Below, one piece after another: positions 27,774-37,166 of a stretch of DNA of 64,000 bases; within the stretch, counting starts at the first letter, position 1, and the number at the start of each line of letters is the position of its first letter. Source of the DNA: Clostridium prolinivorans (lineage in GTDB: Bacteria > Bacillota > Clostridia > Clostridiales > Clostridiaceae); assembly GCF_004011155.1 (NCBI RefSeq), contig NZ_RJWG01000007.1:290-64289 (forward strand), given 5' to 3'. A program made the translations under genes and the position numbers. Below the pieces are notes generated by a model. That model saw only the letters and a list, made by a program, of their open reading frames with translations, ran no database searches and had not been told where the DNA came from.

Positions 27774-29867
27774 TTGAAAAATAAAACAGCTAATAATCAT
27801 GTAACTAAAAAATTATTAAATTGTATTAAAATACAAAATAGATTTACTTTTAAATCATATTGGTTTTACTTGGTAATGGCTTTATGGATAGGAATATTAT
27901 TAATGCAAGTACTAATTATAATGCCAGAAAACCAAGAAATTGGAACGTCATTAACATTATCAGCATATTGGGTACAAATATTAATATTTTTAGGTTTATT
28001 TATAGGATATTATTATGGTAAAAATGAATTTTATAATAATTGTGATGAAATAATAGCATCACTGCCTAATGCTTATGTATTAAAACAAATATCTAAGATA
28101 ATTAATATTATAATTATAGGTTTAATTATATTCATAACATCAACTGTTGCAATTATGTCATATTTTTTTGTTAATAAAGTAAATGCGATTTACTATTTTT
28201 CTTCTATTAAATATATTTTTCTTTATTGGTTTCTGACATTTATTATAAGTGGGATTTTGGGTATTATTCTAGGGAATGTTTTTTATTCTAAGGCAGTATA
28301 TTTTATTATTATTTTTGTTGGACTTTTAGTTGGTCCTATTTGTATGGATATAATTGATCCATTATTAGATCAATTTCATATAATATTACACCCATATTTT
28401 ATGGCAATAAATTTAGGACAGTTAGATCCTCATAAAGGTATGAATTCTTTATTTGGATATGAAATGCAAAAAGAGTTATGGATTATAAGATTAATTTTAA
28501 TTTTATGTTTATGTACAGTATTAATAATATTATTTTATCGTTATGAGGAAAATAAAATAAAGAAAAAAATTAATACTGCTTGCACTATACTTATATTAAT
28601 TATGCTTACGACAAGTTATATAATATCATTTAAATATGTTAAACAACATTATTATAAATATGTTATGGATGATATTGAGCAAAAATATGGTATTCAAAAT
28701 AATATAAAAAAAGATGAGAAAAAATTTGAAATAATAAGTTCAAATATTGTAATGAATACAAAAGGTAAAATATCAATGATTGTTAAAATGAATATAAAGC
28801 CTAATAAAGATGCAGATAAATTAAATTTTATATTATATCAAGGTTTTAAAATAGACTCAATAAAGATAAATGGGAATAATGTATCTTTTATAAGGAAGGA
28901 TGACGATATAACTATCAATCAAAAATTTACAAAAAATGAAAAATTCGATGTAGAGATGGAATATAAAGGGCTTCCATTAAATTATTTATATCAAGATACA
29001 AATGCATGGATGCTTCCTGTTAACTTTGCATGGATGCCATTTATTGGATCAGGACCTGCCGTAATAAGGAATTCAAATGATATATATGATTTATCATTTA
29101 ATTATATCCAGCAGGAAACTCCTGTTAATTATGAGATTATATATATAGGATCAGGTAATCCAATATGTAATTTAGAGATTGTTGGTAAGAATCATTGGAA
29201 GGGAACATCAAAATCAGGAATTTCAATGGTTAATGGTTGGATTAAAGAAGGATATACAGATGATGGTAAAAGATTTTATTACCCTATATCTTATAAAAAA
29301 TATGATGAATATGTTCCTAAGATGATTAAAGAATTCGAAAAAAATCAAAAGATAATATATAATGATTTTAATATAAATAAAAATGATACAAGCAATGTAA
29401 AAACCTATTTATTTTTGCCTAATGTGTATCTTAGAAATGATGGTATATACAATTTTGATGATCATTTAATCTTATCTATAAATGAAGCATATTCAGATGG
29501 TGAATTTCTTATTTATCCTGATGTTACAATGAATTGGATATTACAATCAACTATTTATGATAAGTATTGGAATGATAATCAATTATCTATGCAAGAATAT
29601 TTTACTAATTCATACATAACTTGGTATATTAAAAGATTTAAGGATAACTATTCAAATAGCATGCCAATTACCAATATGTTAAAATACAAAGAAGGTGTTT
29701 ATGAAAAAATTGGAGATAAAGAGTCAGCAGATTTATGTAGAAAGCTAAATGATTTTATAATGAATAACAGTGATGATAAAATTAAAATGTTTTTTATAAA
29801 TTGGCTTAAGATGGCTAATAGTAGTTCTGAAATAAATTTTAATAGCCTTGAAAAATTAATGAACTAA
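27774..29867 (+). CDS. ABC-2 type permease with a large peptidase-M1-like ectodomain
   Basis: A 697-residue membrane protein with a TTG start behind AAAGGGG. About seven hydrophobic segments lie in residues 29-286 (ABC-2 permease-like). They are followed by a soluble, probably extracytoplasmic region of about 410 residues. That region begins with a beta-rich stretch (LNFILYQGFKIDSIKING, VEMEYKGLP) like the N-terminal domain of M1 aminopeptidases, and has a WMPF motif near 420. I find no HExxH zinc site, so a catalytic peptidase is unlikely. It forms one operon with the ATPase and small permease that follow. Confidence 0.7.
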   Translation: MKNKTANNHVTKKLLNCIKIQNRFTFKSYWFYLVMALWIGILLMQVLIIMPENQEIGTSLTLSAYWVQILIFLGLFIGYYYGKNEFYNNCDEIIASLPNAYVLKQISKIINIIIIGLIIFITSTVAIMSYFFVNKVNAIYYFSSIKYIFLYWFLTFIISGILGIILGNVFYSKAVYFIIIFVGLLVGPICMDIIDPLLDQFHIILHPYFMAINLGQLDPHKGMNSLFGYEMQKELWIIRLILILCLCTVLIILFYRYEENKIKKKINTACTILILIMLTTSYIISFKYVKQHYYKYVMDDIEQKYGIQNNIKKDEKKFEIISSNIVMNTKGKISMIVKMNIKPNKDADKLNFILYQGFKIDSIKINGNNVSFIRKDDDITINQKFTKNEKFDVEMEYKGLPLNYLYQDTNAWMLPVNFAWMPFIGSGPAVIRNSNDIYDLSFNYIQQETPVNYEIIYIGSGNPICNLEIVGKNHWKGTSKSGISMVNGWIKEGYTDDGKRFYYPISYKKYDEYVPKMIKEFEKNQKIIYNDFNINKNDTSNVKTYLFLPNVYLRNDGIYNFDDHLILSINEAYSDGEFLIYPDVTMNWILQSTIYDKYWNDNQLSMQEYFTNSYITWYIKRFKDNYSNSMPITNMLKYKEGVYEKIGDKESADLCRKLNDFIMNNSDDKIKMFFINWLKMANSSSEINFNSLEKLMN

Positions 29868-29889
29868 TTAACTTATAAGGTGGGATATT

Positions 29890-30759
29890 ATGACACTAAA
29901 TATAAATAATATTGTTAAATACTTTGGTAAAAATAAAGCATTAGACGGCATAAATATTTCTTTAGAACCAGGTATTTATGGATTATTAGGCCCTAATGGT
30001 GCAGGAAAAACAACATTAATGCGTATTTTAACTACAATTATTAATGAAGATTCGGGTACAATAACATATGGTGATTTAAATTGGAATAATAAAAATGATG
30101 TAAGAAAAATAATAGGATATTTACCTCAAAAATTTTCTTTGTATAAAAATTTAACTGTTGTACAAGCTTTAGAACATATTGCTATTTTAAAAGGTATAGA
30201 AAATAATATAAATAGCCAAGTAATTGATGTTATAGAAAAAGTAAATCTTATTGAGCAAAAGGATAAAAAAATTGGTCATTTATCAGGAGGAATGATTAGA
30301 AGAGTTGGAATTGCACAGGCTATTTTAGGAAATCCAAATATAATTGTAGTTGATGAGCCAACTGCAGGATTAGATCCAGAAGAACGAATGAGATTTAGAA
30401 ATTTGATTAAAGGGTTAAATAGGAATAAAAATAATATAGTTATTATATCCACTCATATTGTAGATGATGTTGAAATGATGTGTGAAAAAGTAGCAATTAT
30501 GGATAAAGGTAAAATTATATTAGAAGGTAAAATTGCTGAAATCAAGAATTCTGCAAAGTATATAGTATGGGAAGCGGAAGTATCAAATGAAGAATTTTTA
30601 GACATAGAAAAAAATTTCATAATAACTCGGCAAAATAAAACAAATACTGGATATAAATTAAGGCTATTATCGGCAAATAAACCAATTAAATCAGCTAAGC
30701 AAGTTCAGCCAAATTTAGAAGAAATATATTTAAGCTTAATTGGGAGAGAGTTAAATTGA
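29890..30759 (+). CDS. ABC transporter ATP-binding protein
   Basis: A 289-residue ATPase of the multidrug/antibiotic-export (CcmA/BcrA-like) class. Walker A is GPNGAGKTT (near 36), the Q-loop GYLPQKFSLY is near 78, the signature LSGGMIRR near 134 and Walker B IIVVDEPTAGLDPEE near 155. The C-terminal extension is typical of exporters working with separate permeases. Its stop overlaps the TTG start of the next gene (TTGA). Confidence 0.93.
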   Translation: MTLNINNIVKYFGKNKALDGINISLEPGIYGLLGPNGAGKTTLMRILTTIINEDSGTITYGDLNWNNKNDVRKIIGYLPQKFSLYKNLTVVQALEHIAILKGIENNINSQVIDVIEKVNLIEQKDKKIGHLSGGMIRRVGIAQAILGNPNIIVVDEPTAGLDPEERMRFRNLIKGLNRNKNNIVIISTHIVDDVEMMCEKVAIMDKGKIILEGKIAEIKNSAKYIVWEAEVSNEEFLDIEKNFIITRQNKTNTGYKLRLLSANKPIKSAKQVQPNLEEIYLSLIGRELN

Positions 30760-31409
30760 AAATAAAAAATATACTTATAAATGAATGGAAATCATTAGGC
30801 ATAAGTGCTTATATACCATTTTTAGTGTATATTTTGTTACTTTTTTATTGCAGATTATTTCGTGATGATCAAAGAATTATTATATTAGCATTACAAGCTG
30901 TGCTGCCAGTAATGTCTTCATGGTGGGTTGTCCTATCTTTTTATAATTTAGTAGAGGAAGAAGGAAAGGAGGTTTTTTTCTCATATCCTATGAATCGTTG
31001 GTGGATAGGAATAGGTAGATGTTTAGCATTTTATATATTACATATGATTATTACTTATATATTAATCATATTTTGTAGTGTAGATAGTGTTAACATAATA
31101 AATGTTTTTATTCAGCTTGCCATACAAAGTTTTTTCTTTACTGGATTGAGCTTTATGCTGGTTTTATTGACACAAAACACGTCAGTTAGTATAGCAATTC
31201 CATTTGGATATTGTACTTTTGAGTTATTAAGCGAAGGCAAAATATTAAGTTTTATTAATATCTATAATTTTAAAGTGCAATTTCAATTAGCAGAGATCTC
31301 AATGAATAGTAATATAATATATATACTGTTACTATCTTTATTATTTATGTCAATAGGGCAAGCTTTGATATTAAATAAATTTGGTATTTATATAGAGGGA
31401 AAAAGGTAG
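30756..31409 (+). CDS. Small ABC transporter membrane subunit
   Basis: A 217-residue protein with about six hydrophobic segments and no other recognisable domain. It begins with TTG in a 4-base overlap with the ATPase gene, so the two are translationally coupled. It probably pairs with the 697-residue permease to form a heteromeric exporter or immunity complex. Substrate is unknown; the secreted protein encoded upstream is the obvious candidate partner. Confidence 0.8.
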   Translation: MKIKNILINEWKSLGISAYIPFLVYILLLFYCRLFRDDQRIIILALQAVLPVMSSWWVVLSFYNLVEEEGKEVFFSYPMNRWWIGIGRCLAFYILHMIITYILIIFCSVDSVNIINVFIQLAIQSFFFTGLSFMLVLLTQNTSVSIAIPFGYCTFELLSEGKILSFINIYNFKVQFQLAEISMNSNIIYILLLSLLFMSIGQALILNKFGIYIEGKR

Positions 31410-31456
31410 CTAAAGATTTAAAATGAACATTGACATAATAAAACAATTTAAAAATA

Positions 31457-31500
31457 AATCCAGTAGAAAGCATTTACGGCTATCTACTGGATTATTTTAT
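31457..31500 (+). terminator. Intrinsic terminator of the ABC operon
   Basis: AATCCAGTAGA pairs with TCTACTGGATT around a 15-base loop, followed by a T-rich stretch. Confidence 0.75.
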
Positions 31501-31767
31501 AAAATAAAAATTTATAAGTGAGTTATGGAAAATTTTGAAGTTTACTTATAAGATAATCACTATAAAATTATACTTTAATTTGTTAAAAATTTATCTAATA
31601 TAAATAAAAATTTTTTCAATAGCAATTTATTAAATAAAGTTATATAATAAAAACAGTGTTAATTATTAAATTAAATACATAAAATGGAATATATAAGTTC
31701 TTTTATATATAATTTATCATTAAACTTTGTTTTTAAAATATCAAGGGCTTTTAAAGGGGTGGGCACT
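31501..31767. other. AT-rich intergenic region
   Basis: No gene or structured element is supported. It holds the promoter region and Shine-Dalgarno site (AAAGGGGTG) of the L,D-transpeptidase gene. Confidence 0.4.
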
Positions 31768-33264
31768 ATGGAAATTGTGGTAAAAAAATTAAAAAAATTA
31801 AAAGTAGGGCCAGTAAAAAATTTAATAAAAAAACTAAAAGAAAATTTAACAAAAGAAAATATAAAAAAAATTATAAAAAAATTAAAAGAAAAACTAAAAG
31901 AACATAAAAAATTAGCATTAACTATAAGTATTTTACTCGGGGGGTTAATTTTTATATATTTTAGTTTATCGATATATTTTATAAATCATTTTTATTTTGG
32001 CTCTAAAATTAATGGTATTAATGTATCGGGGAAATCAGTAAATAAAGCAAATGAAATAATAAAAGCTGAAATTAATAAATATGTTTTAAATTTAAAAGAG
32101 AAAGATGGAAAAGAAGAACAAATTAAATCCAGTGAAATTGGATTAAGATGCAATCCAAATGAAGATTTTAAAAAGCTTAAAAACATACAAAGTCCTTTAA
32201 AATGGGGAGCGGATATTTTTAATAAGGAAAAACGTGAAATAGAGATAAATCTACATTATGATAAAAAATTATTAGAAGATAGAATAAATAAATTAAATTG
32301 CTTAAACGATAATATAATTGAACCTAAAAATGCAAGTCTTAAATATGAAAATAATAAATATATTATTGTAAAAGAGGTAATGGGGAATAAAATAGATAAA
32401 AGTGTCTTATATAAAAATATAGAAACATCTATAATTAAAGGGAAAACTGTAATAGATTTAGAAAATACAAATTGTTATATAAAACCACAATATACTTCAA
32501 ATTCACAAAAGGTTATAGAAGCTAGAGATATTCTTAATAAATATGTATCTTCAAATATTACATATTTATTTGGAGAACAAAAGGAAGTTATAGATTGTAA
32601 TATAATAAATAAATGGCTTGTGGTTGATGAAAATTTTGAAGTAAAAATTAATGAAAAAGAATTAAAAAAATATATAGATATGATTTCAAACAAATATAAT
32701 ACAGTTGGTAAAAAAAGAGATTTTTTAACATCGTCAGGTAAGGTAATTAAAATTGGCGGTGGCGATTACGGATGGGCAATTAATAAGTCTAAAGAAATTG
32801 AAGATTTGATTAAAATTATAAAAGATGGACAAACAGTAACAAAGAAACCAACATATAAACAAACAGCTGCGGTTTATGGACAAAATGATATAGGAAATAC
32901 TTATGTTGAAATAGATCTTACAAAACAGCATTTATGGTTTTATAAAAATGGATCATTAGTAGTAGATGGAGATGTTGTTACAGGTAATGTAAGAAAAAAG
33001 AATACAACACCACCAGGAATTTATAGATTAAAATATAAACAAAGAAATGCTACTTTAAAAGGAGAAGACTATGTAACTCCTGTTGATTTTTGGATGCCTT
33101 TTAATGGAGGTATAGGAATTCATGATGCAAAATGGAGAAGCAAATTTGGAGGGGAGATATATAAAACCAATGGTTCTCATGGATGTATAAATTCACCATA
33201 TTATTTAGCAAAGACAATATATGAAAATATTCAAGTAGGAACTCCTGTTGTTTGTTATAATTAA
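31768..33264 (+). CDS. Membrane-anchored L,D-transpeptidase (YkuD domain)
   Basis: A 498-residue protein. The frame is open from 31684, but the ATG at 31768 has AAAGGGG upstream, and the earlier version lacks a ribosome site. It has a very Lys-rich cytoplasmic N-terminus of about 50 residues, a single membrane segment, two beta-rich YkuD-associated peptidoglycan-binding modules, and a C-terminal YkuD domain with HDAKWRSKFGG and catalytic Cys473 in SHGCINSP. It makes 3-3 cross-links in peptidoglycan outside the membrane. It is monocistronic. Confidence 0.92.
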   Translation: MEIVVKKLKKLKVGPVKNLIKKLKENLTKENIKKIIKKLKEKLKEHKKLALTISILLGGLIFIYFSLSIYFINHFYFGSKINGINVSGKSVNKANEIIKAEINKYVLNLKEKDGKEEQIKSSEIGLRCNPNEDFKKLKNIQSPLKWGADIFNKEKREIEINLHYDKKLLEDRINKLNCLNDNIIEPKNASLKYENNKYIIVKEVMGNKIDKSVLYKNIETSIIKGKTVIDLENTNCYIKPQYTSNSQKVIEARDILNKYVSSNITYLFGEQKEVIDCNIINKWLVVDENFEVKINEKELKKYIDMISNKYNTVGKKRDFLTSSGKVIKIGGGDYGWAINKSKEIEDLIKIIKDGQTVTKKPTYKQTAAVYGQNDIGNTYVEIDLTKQHLWFYKNGSLVVDGDVVTGNVRKKNTTPPGIYRLKYKQRNATLKGEDYVTPVDFWMPFNGGIGIHDAKWRSKFGGEIYKTNGSHGCINSPYYLAKTIYENIQVGTPVVCYN

Positions 33265-33385
33265 ATTTATGGTTTCCTATAAGAGTGCTATATTTTGTTT
33301 AAATATAAAAATATGTAGCTGTGTTAATTCTCAATAAAAATACCTTTTGTATGATAATCATATTGTATAAATAAAATATAATTTG

Positions 33386-33431
33386 AATAAGCGTCAAATA
33401 ACTATTAATTAAAAGCTATTTGACGCTTATT
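33386..33431. terminator. Bidirectional terminator
   Basis: AATAAGCGTCAAATA (33386-33400) pairs perfectly with 33417-33431. It lies between the convergent L,D-transpeptidase gene and the LysM/GH18 gene. Confidence 0.85.
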
Positions 33432-33441
33432 GTATTTATAA

Positions 33442-34722
33442 TTAAATTACCTTTTTTATATCATAAAGTGAACTTAAAACAAGCCAGTTTTGAGGGAAAT
33501 ATTGACCTATAGTCCAATAACTTACACCTCCGAGTTTAAATTCATTAACTAATTTAAGCTTTGCATTTATGCTTCTAGCATCTTCAAACCATACTATATG
33601 CTCTCTGCCGTTGCTGTCATAATAATTAAAATATGGAGATTGAGAAATGTTATCATATTGTATTACTGCTCCAACTTTAGCTGCAAGATTAACTGCACCT
33701 ACATTAGAGAGTGTAGTTGCACTAGTACCTTGTTTATAAGGTAGAGTCCAATCATATCCATAGTTTGGTATTCCCATTAATATTTTATTTTTAGGTATAG
33801 CTGTAACTGCATAATCTAAAACCCTTCTAACAGCATTAAGAGGTGCTACTGCCATTGGAGGCCCAAATGTATAACCCCATTCATAAGTCATAAGTATAAC
33901 ATGAGAAACTAATTTTCCGTGGAAAGAATAATCATGAGCTTCATATAAAACACCTTTTTGATTTTCAGATACTTTAGGAGCTAATGCTGTTGTTACAAAA
34001 TATCCTAAAGGATTTAACTTATTTACGGCTTTTTCAATAAAGTTATTATATAGTTCTTTATCTTTAGGATATATATATTCAAAATCAATATCAAGCCCAT
34101 AATAATTTTTGTCTTTAAGAGTTTGAATAACATTATTAAGCAGTGTGTTTTGTAAATTTTCATTTGATAAAATAGTATGGGCTAAATCACTACTAAAGCC
34201 TTTGCCTTCTAGAAGATTAGTAATAACTAAAAGCGGTGCAACATTTGCTTTTCTTGCTTCTTCAATAAGAGGAGTATCATTAATAGGTCTTAAAGAACCA
34301 TCTTCTTTTACTTCGTGACTAAATATACTTAAGTATGTTAAATATGGGAGGGTTTTTTTAAAAACCGTCATATCTATATTAGGAAAAGCATATCCATTTA
34401 CTTCAATGGTTCCAAGTTTTTTTGTTTTTGATGGTATATTAATTATTTGGCCTGGATATATCCAAGATGGATTAGCTATGTGAGGATTTGCAGCTATGAG
34501 TTCATCAATTGTTAATCCATAAATTGAAGCAATAGTATAAAAACTTTGATTAGGAGTAATAACATGTTTTCTTACTCCTTCAATAATAACTAAAGTTTGC
34601 CCTATAACTAATCTATTTGGATCTTCAAGTTCATTATAAGATGCAATTTTATCAAGAGGGACATTATATAAACGAGAAATAGAATAAAGAGATTCCCCTG
34701 GTTTTACAACATGAATAATCAA
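33442..34722 (-). CDS. LysM-GH18 glycosidase, SleL/YaaH-like spore cortex enzyme
   Basis: A 426-residue protein with two N-terminal LysM repeats (VKPGESLYSISRLYN and ITPNQSFYTIASIYG) and a GH18 domain carrying the catalytic DIDFEY. The family comprises spore-associated N-acetylglucosaminidases that degrade cortex fragments at germination. The open frame starts at GTG 34734, but AAAGGTGGG lies over that codon. The TTG at 34722 is 7 bases after this Shine-Dalgarno site and is the likely start, giving MIIHVVKPGE. There is no signal peptide, as usual for forespore or mother-cell proteins. The nearby cwlJ-gerQ pair supports a germination role. Confidence 0.88.
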   Translation of the reverse strand: MIIHVVKPGESLYSISRLYNVPLDKIASYNELEDPNRLVIGQTLVIIEGVRKHVITPNQSFYTIASIYGLTIDELIAANPHIANPSWIYPGQIINIPSKTKKLGTIEVNGYAFPNIDMTVFKKTLPYLTYLSIFSHEVKEDGSLRPINDTPLIEEARKANVAPLLVITNLLEGKGFSSDLAHTILSNENLQNTLLNNVIQTLKDKNYYGLDIDFEYIYPKDKELYNNFIEKAVNKLNPLGYFVTTALAPKVSENQKGVLYEAHDYSFHGKLVSHVILMTYEWGYTFGPPMAVAPLNAVRRVLDYAVTAIPKNKILMGIPNYGYDWTLPYKQGTSATTLSNVGAVNLAAKVGAVIQYDNISQSPYFNYYDSNGREHIVWFEDARSINAKLKLVNEFKLGGVSYWTIGQYFPQNWLVLSSLYDIKKVI

Positions 34723-34807
34723 AAAATTTCCCACCTTTTTACATAGTCTAATTTAATATATGATTTGATGTAAAAAATTGATACAAAATATAAAAATTTT
34801 TAATATA

Positions 34808-35167
34808 TTAAAACCATTGGCATATAAAGCAGAATATATCATGTAGATTTAATTGAATTAAATACCAATTGGTACCATTCCATACCCAGCAAATGACAGT
34901 ATTTTTTAATATTGAAATAGGTTTTGCCCAAAATGCAGCTTCATTATTTAACCAAATATAAGTAAGTCTATATAAGCATGGAAGAATAGTTGAAGGTAAA
35001 ACTAAATTAATTCCAGGGGTTTTTTCAAATCCAAGTGCATGAGCTTTATTTTTATCAGGTATAAAATTAGGGGGTGGAAATTTAGGCGGATTTGAATTTA
35101 ATGTAATATCCCAGCCTACAGGCTGAGGTGCACACCCTCAGCTTCTATAAAAACTATATTTATACAT
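34808..35167 (-). pseudogene. Disrupted clostridial GINLVLP-type protein gene with in-frame TGA
   Basis: On the minus strand an ATG at 35167 follows a perfect GGAGGT ribosome site. The frame reads nine codons, then TGA (35140-35138), then stays open for 109 more codons to TAA at 34810-34808. The downstream part has QPVGWDITLNSNPP, PGINLVLPSTILPCLYRL and FWAKPIS, which I recognise as the pattern of a clostridial family often mislabelled as transporter. No other in-frame start is available after the TGA. It is either a pseudogene with one nonsense change, or the TGA is read through, for example as selenocysteine. Confidence 0.6.
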
Positions 35168-35370
35168 ATTATACACCTCCTGTAAATATATTCATAAAAT
35201 GTGTAATTTTAAATTTATATAAAAGTTAATCATTAAATCTTTTATTCTTTCATAGATATAATATGAGTTATATATAAAATTTGCTAATAAATTTATTAAA
35301 ACTATGCACCATTTTTTATGCTCATTAATAAAATATTAATATGAGTTAAATTTATGAGGGGATAGTTAAA
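35168..35370. other. Divergent intergenic region before cwlJ
   Basis: It contains the minus-strand ribosome site of the disrupted gene (35175-35180) and the GAGGGGA ribosome site of cwlJ. No other element is supported. Confidence 0.4.
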
Positions 35371-35814
35371 GTGGCATATGATAATAGAGAATTATTAGCA
35401 AGAATAATTAGGTGTGAAGCTGGTGGAGAGGGAGAAAATGGTATGAAGGCAGTTGCCACTGTAATTATGAATAGAGTAAATGTAAGTGGTGGCGAATATT
35501 TAAGAGTATGCCAAGGTGATTTAAGAAAAGTAATTTATCAAAAAGGACAATTTGATTGTGTCCGTTCTGTTATTAATGGTCAGCCAAATCCTCAAACTAT
35601 ATGGTCTAATCCTCCAGAGGATATACATTATAAAATAGCAGATTGGGCATTGGCAGGAAATAAATTATTTACTGTAGGTGCTTCTCTTTGGTATTTTAAT
35701 CCTTTTAAACCATCTTGCCCTTATATGTTTCCATACAATGGATCAGGAAGTTTTCAAGTAAGAGTAGTGCAGCATTGTTTTTATAATCCAACAGCATTAT
35801 ATTTTGAAACTTAA
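35371..35814 (+). CDS. cwlJ: Spore cortex-lytic cell wall hydrolase CwlJ
   Basis: A 147-residue protein made almost wholly of the SleB/CwlJ catalytic domain. It begins with LLARIIRCEAGGEGENGMKAVATVIMNR, in which the Glu of the RCEA motif is the likely catalytic residue. It has no signal peptide, as in Bacillus CwlJ, which is placed in the spore coat. The start is GTG behind GAGGGGA. gerQ follows by 19 bases, the same pairing seen in Bacillus, where GerQ is needed for CwlJ localisation. Confidence 0.9.
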   Translation: MAYDNRELLARIIRCEAGGEGENGMKAVATVIMNRVNVSGGEYLRVCQGDLRKVIYQKGQFDCVRSVINGQPNPQTIWSNPPEDIHYKIADWALAGNKLFTVGASLWYFNPFKPSCPYMFPYNGSGSFQVRVVQHCFYNPTALYFET

Positions 35815-35833
35815 TAAAAGGAGGTTTTTTATA

Positions 35834-36301
35834 ATGAGTGAATTTAATGAAGATTGCCCTTTTAGAGAGCAAATGGAAGGAGTATCTATGATGCCTGGAT
35901 ACATACCAATGCCTATATCGGCTCAGCAAATGTATCCACAGTATCAAGGTATACCGGGATTTATACCTGGGATGCCATATTTTATGACAGATGGGACTAC
36001 TGCAGTACCACCATATCCAACACCTCAAACTCTTCAAGGTATAGCAGATTCAAATTTTGAAACAGCACCTGGTTCACCTGTTCAGCAGGATATAAATTAC
36101 ACACAAGGATATTTAAGAACACAAATTGGCAAAAGAGTTCTTATAAGTTTTTTAATTGGAACTAATACTTATCAAGATAGAACAGGAGTTTTAGAGAAAG
36201 TAGGAATTAGCTATGTTATTTTAAGAGAACCAGAGGGAACAGAATTACTTTGTGATATTTATTCAATTAAATTTGTTAGAGTTTTTAGTGAAACAAAATA
36301 A
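35834..36301 (+). CDS. gerQ: Spore coat protein GerQ
   Basis: A 155-residue protein. The N-terminal half is rich in Met, Pro, Tyr and Gln. The conserved GerQ domain starts near residue 100 (YLRTQIGKRVLISFLIGTN) and ends with LCDIYSIKFVRVF. The start at 35834 has AAAGGAGG upstream; an earlier in-frame ATG at 35804 overlaps cwlJ and lacks a ribosome site. GerQ anchors CwlJ in the coat, and co-transcription with cwlJ supports the call. Confidence 0.93.
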   Translation: MSEFNEDCPFREQMEGVSMMPGYIPMPISAQQMYPQYQGIPGFIPGMPYFMTDGTTAVPPYPTPQTLQGIADSNFETAPGSPVQQDINYTQGYLRTQIGKRVLISFLIGTNTYQDRTGVLEKVGISYVILREPEGTELLCDIYSIKFVRVFSETK

Positions 36302-36333
36302 ATAATAAATATTAAAATTTTGTAATTAACCTT

Positions 36334-36393
36334 AAAAAATAAGAGAGTAATTAGTTTTATATAAAATCAAATATAATTACTCTCTTATTTTTT
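36334..36393. terminator. Bidirectional terminator
   Basis: An AAGAGAGTAATTA arm with A-run pairs with TAATTACTCTCTT and T-run. It lies between the convergent gerQ and nitroreductase genes. Confidence 0.88.
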
Positions 36394-36398
36394 ATAAT

Positions 36399-36875
36399 TT
36401 ATTCTATTATACTAACAAGCTCTTCTATAGATTTTTTATCTTTTTCTTCAGGAGTTTCATCACCATAACCTATAGGAACAAGTATACAAGGTTCCATTCC
36501 ATCTGGTATGTTTAATATTTTACTTACTACATCTCTTTCAAACCAACCTATATAGCAAGTTGCTAAACCTTCATTAGTAGCTGCAAGTACCATATTTTCT
36601 ACAGCAATAGCTGTATCAAAATTTTTTCCTTTTTCGCAGCATGCTATCATAAGTATTGGAGCGTCATATAAGAAATCTTGATGACAAGCTTTTGAAACAA
36701 TTTCTTTTCTTTTTTCTGTATCTTTTACAAATAAAAATTTATAAGGCTGACGATTATTACCTGAAGGAGCAAGTTTTATAGCTTCATAAAGTTTTTGAAG
36801 CTTTTCATCAGGAACTTCCTTTTTTTTATACTTACGAATAGCTCTTCTTTTTTTAATAACTTCATTAAAATCCAT
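36399..36875 (-). CDS. Nitroreductase family protein
   Basis: A 158-residue FMN-dependent oxidoreductase, at the short end of the family. It has RRAIRKYKKKEVP at the start, APSGNNRQPYKFLFV near 36, and LATCYIGWF / VPIGYGDETP in the second half. It probably uses NAD(P)H. Natural substrate is unknown. It is monocistronic with a good ribosome site (GAGGTAA) upstream. Confidence 0.88.
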   Translation of the reverse strand: MDFNEVIKKRRAIRKYKKKEVPDEKLQKLYEAIKLAPSGNNRQPYKFLFVKDTEKRKEIVSKACHQDFLYDAPILMIACCEKGKNFDTAIAVENMVLAATNEGLATCYIGWFERDVVSKILNIPDGMEPCILVPIGYGDETPEEKDKKSIEELVSIIE

Positions 36876-37028
36876 TTTATTACCTCACTTTCTTTAAATA
36901 ATATTTTATCACATTATAGTATCTATTAGTAAATAAAAATAATTATTATATATAACATGAAAATTAAATAGTTTAGTAAAATAATAATAAGTATTAAAAC
37001 ATATATTTAATTAGAAAAATTAATTGTG

Positions 37029-37072
37029 CTATCAAACGAGTAACTAAACAGGTATTTGTTTGATAGTTTTTT
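37029..37072 (+). terminator. Terminator-like hairpin with no gene upstream on its strand
   Basis: CTATCAAAC (37029-37037) pairs with GTTTGATAG (37058-37066), followed by T6. The gene on its left runs on the opposite strand, so this could end a short RNA or form a leader attenuator for the DUF503 gene 100 bases downstream. Confidence 0.5.
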
Positions 37073-37166
37073 ATATTTAAAAATTTTAAATATAAAAATC
37101 CTTTTGATAAAAAATATTATATGAGATAATTATAATATAACATCTATATGAAATGGAGGAGCATTT

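Noticed and set aside
27774-29867. Active M1 metallopeptidase in the large permease
   Set aside because: No HExxH zinc motif was found in the ectodomain, so only a fold-level resemblance is claimed.
35705-36037. 110-codon minus-strand frame across the cwlJ-gerQ junction
   Set aside because: It overlaps two well-supported genes on the other strand and resembles no known protein.
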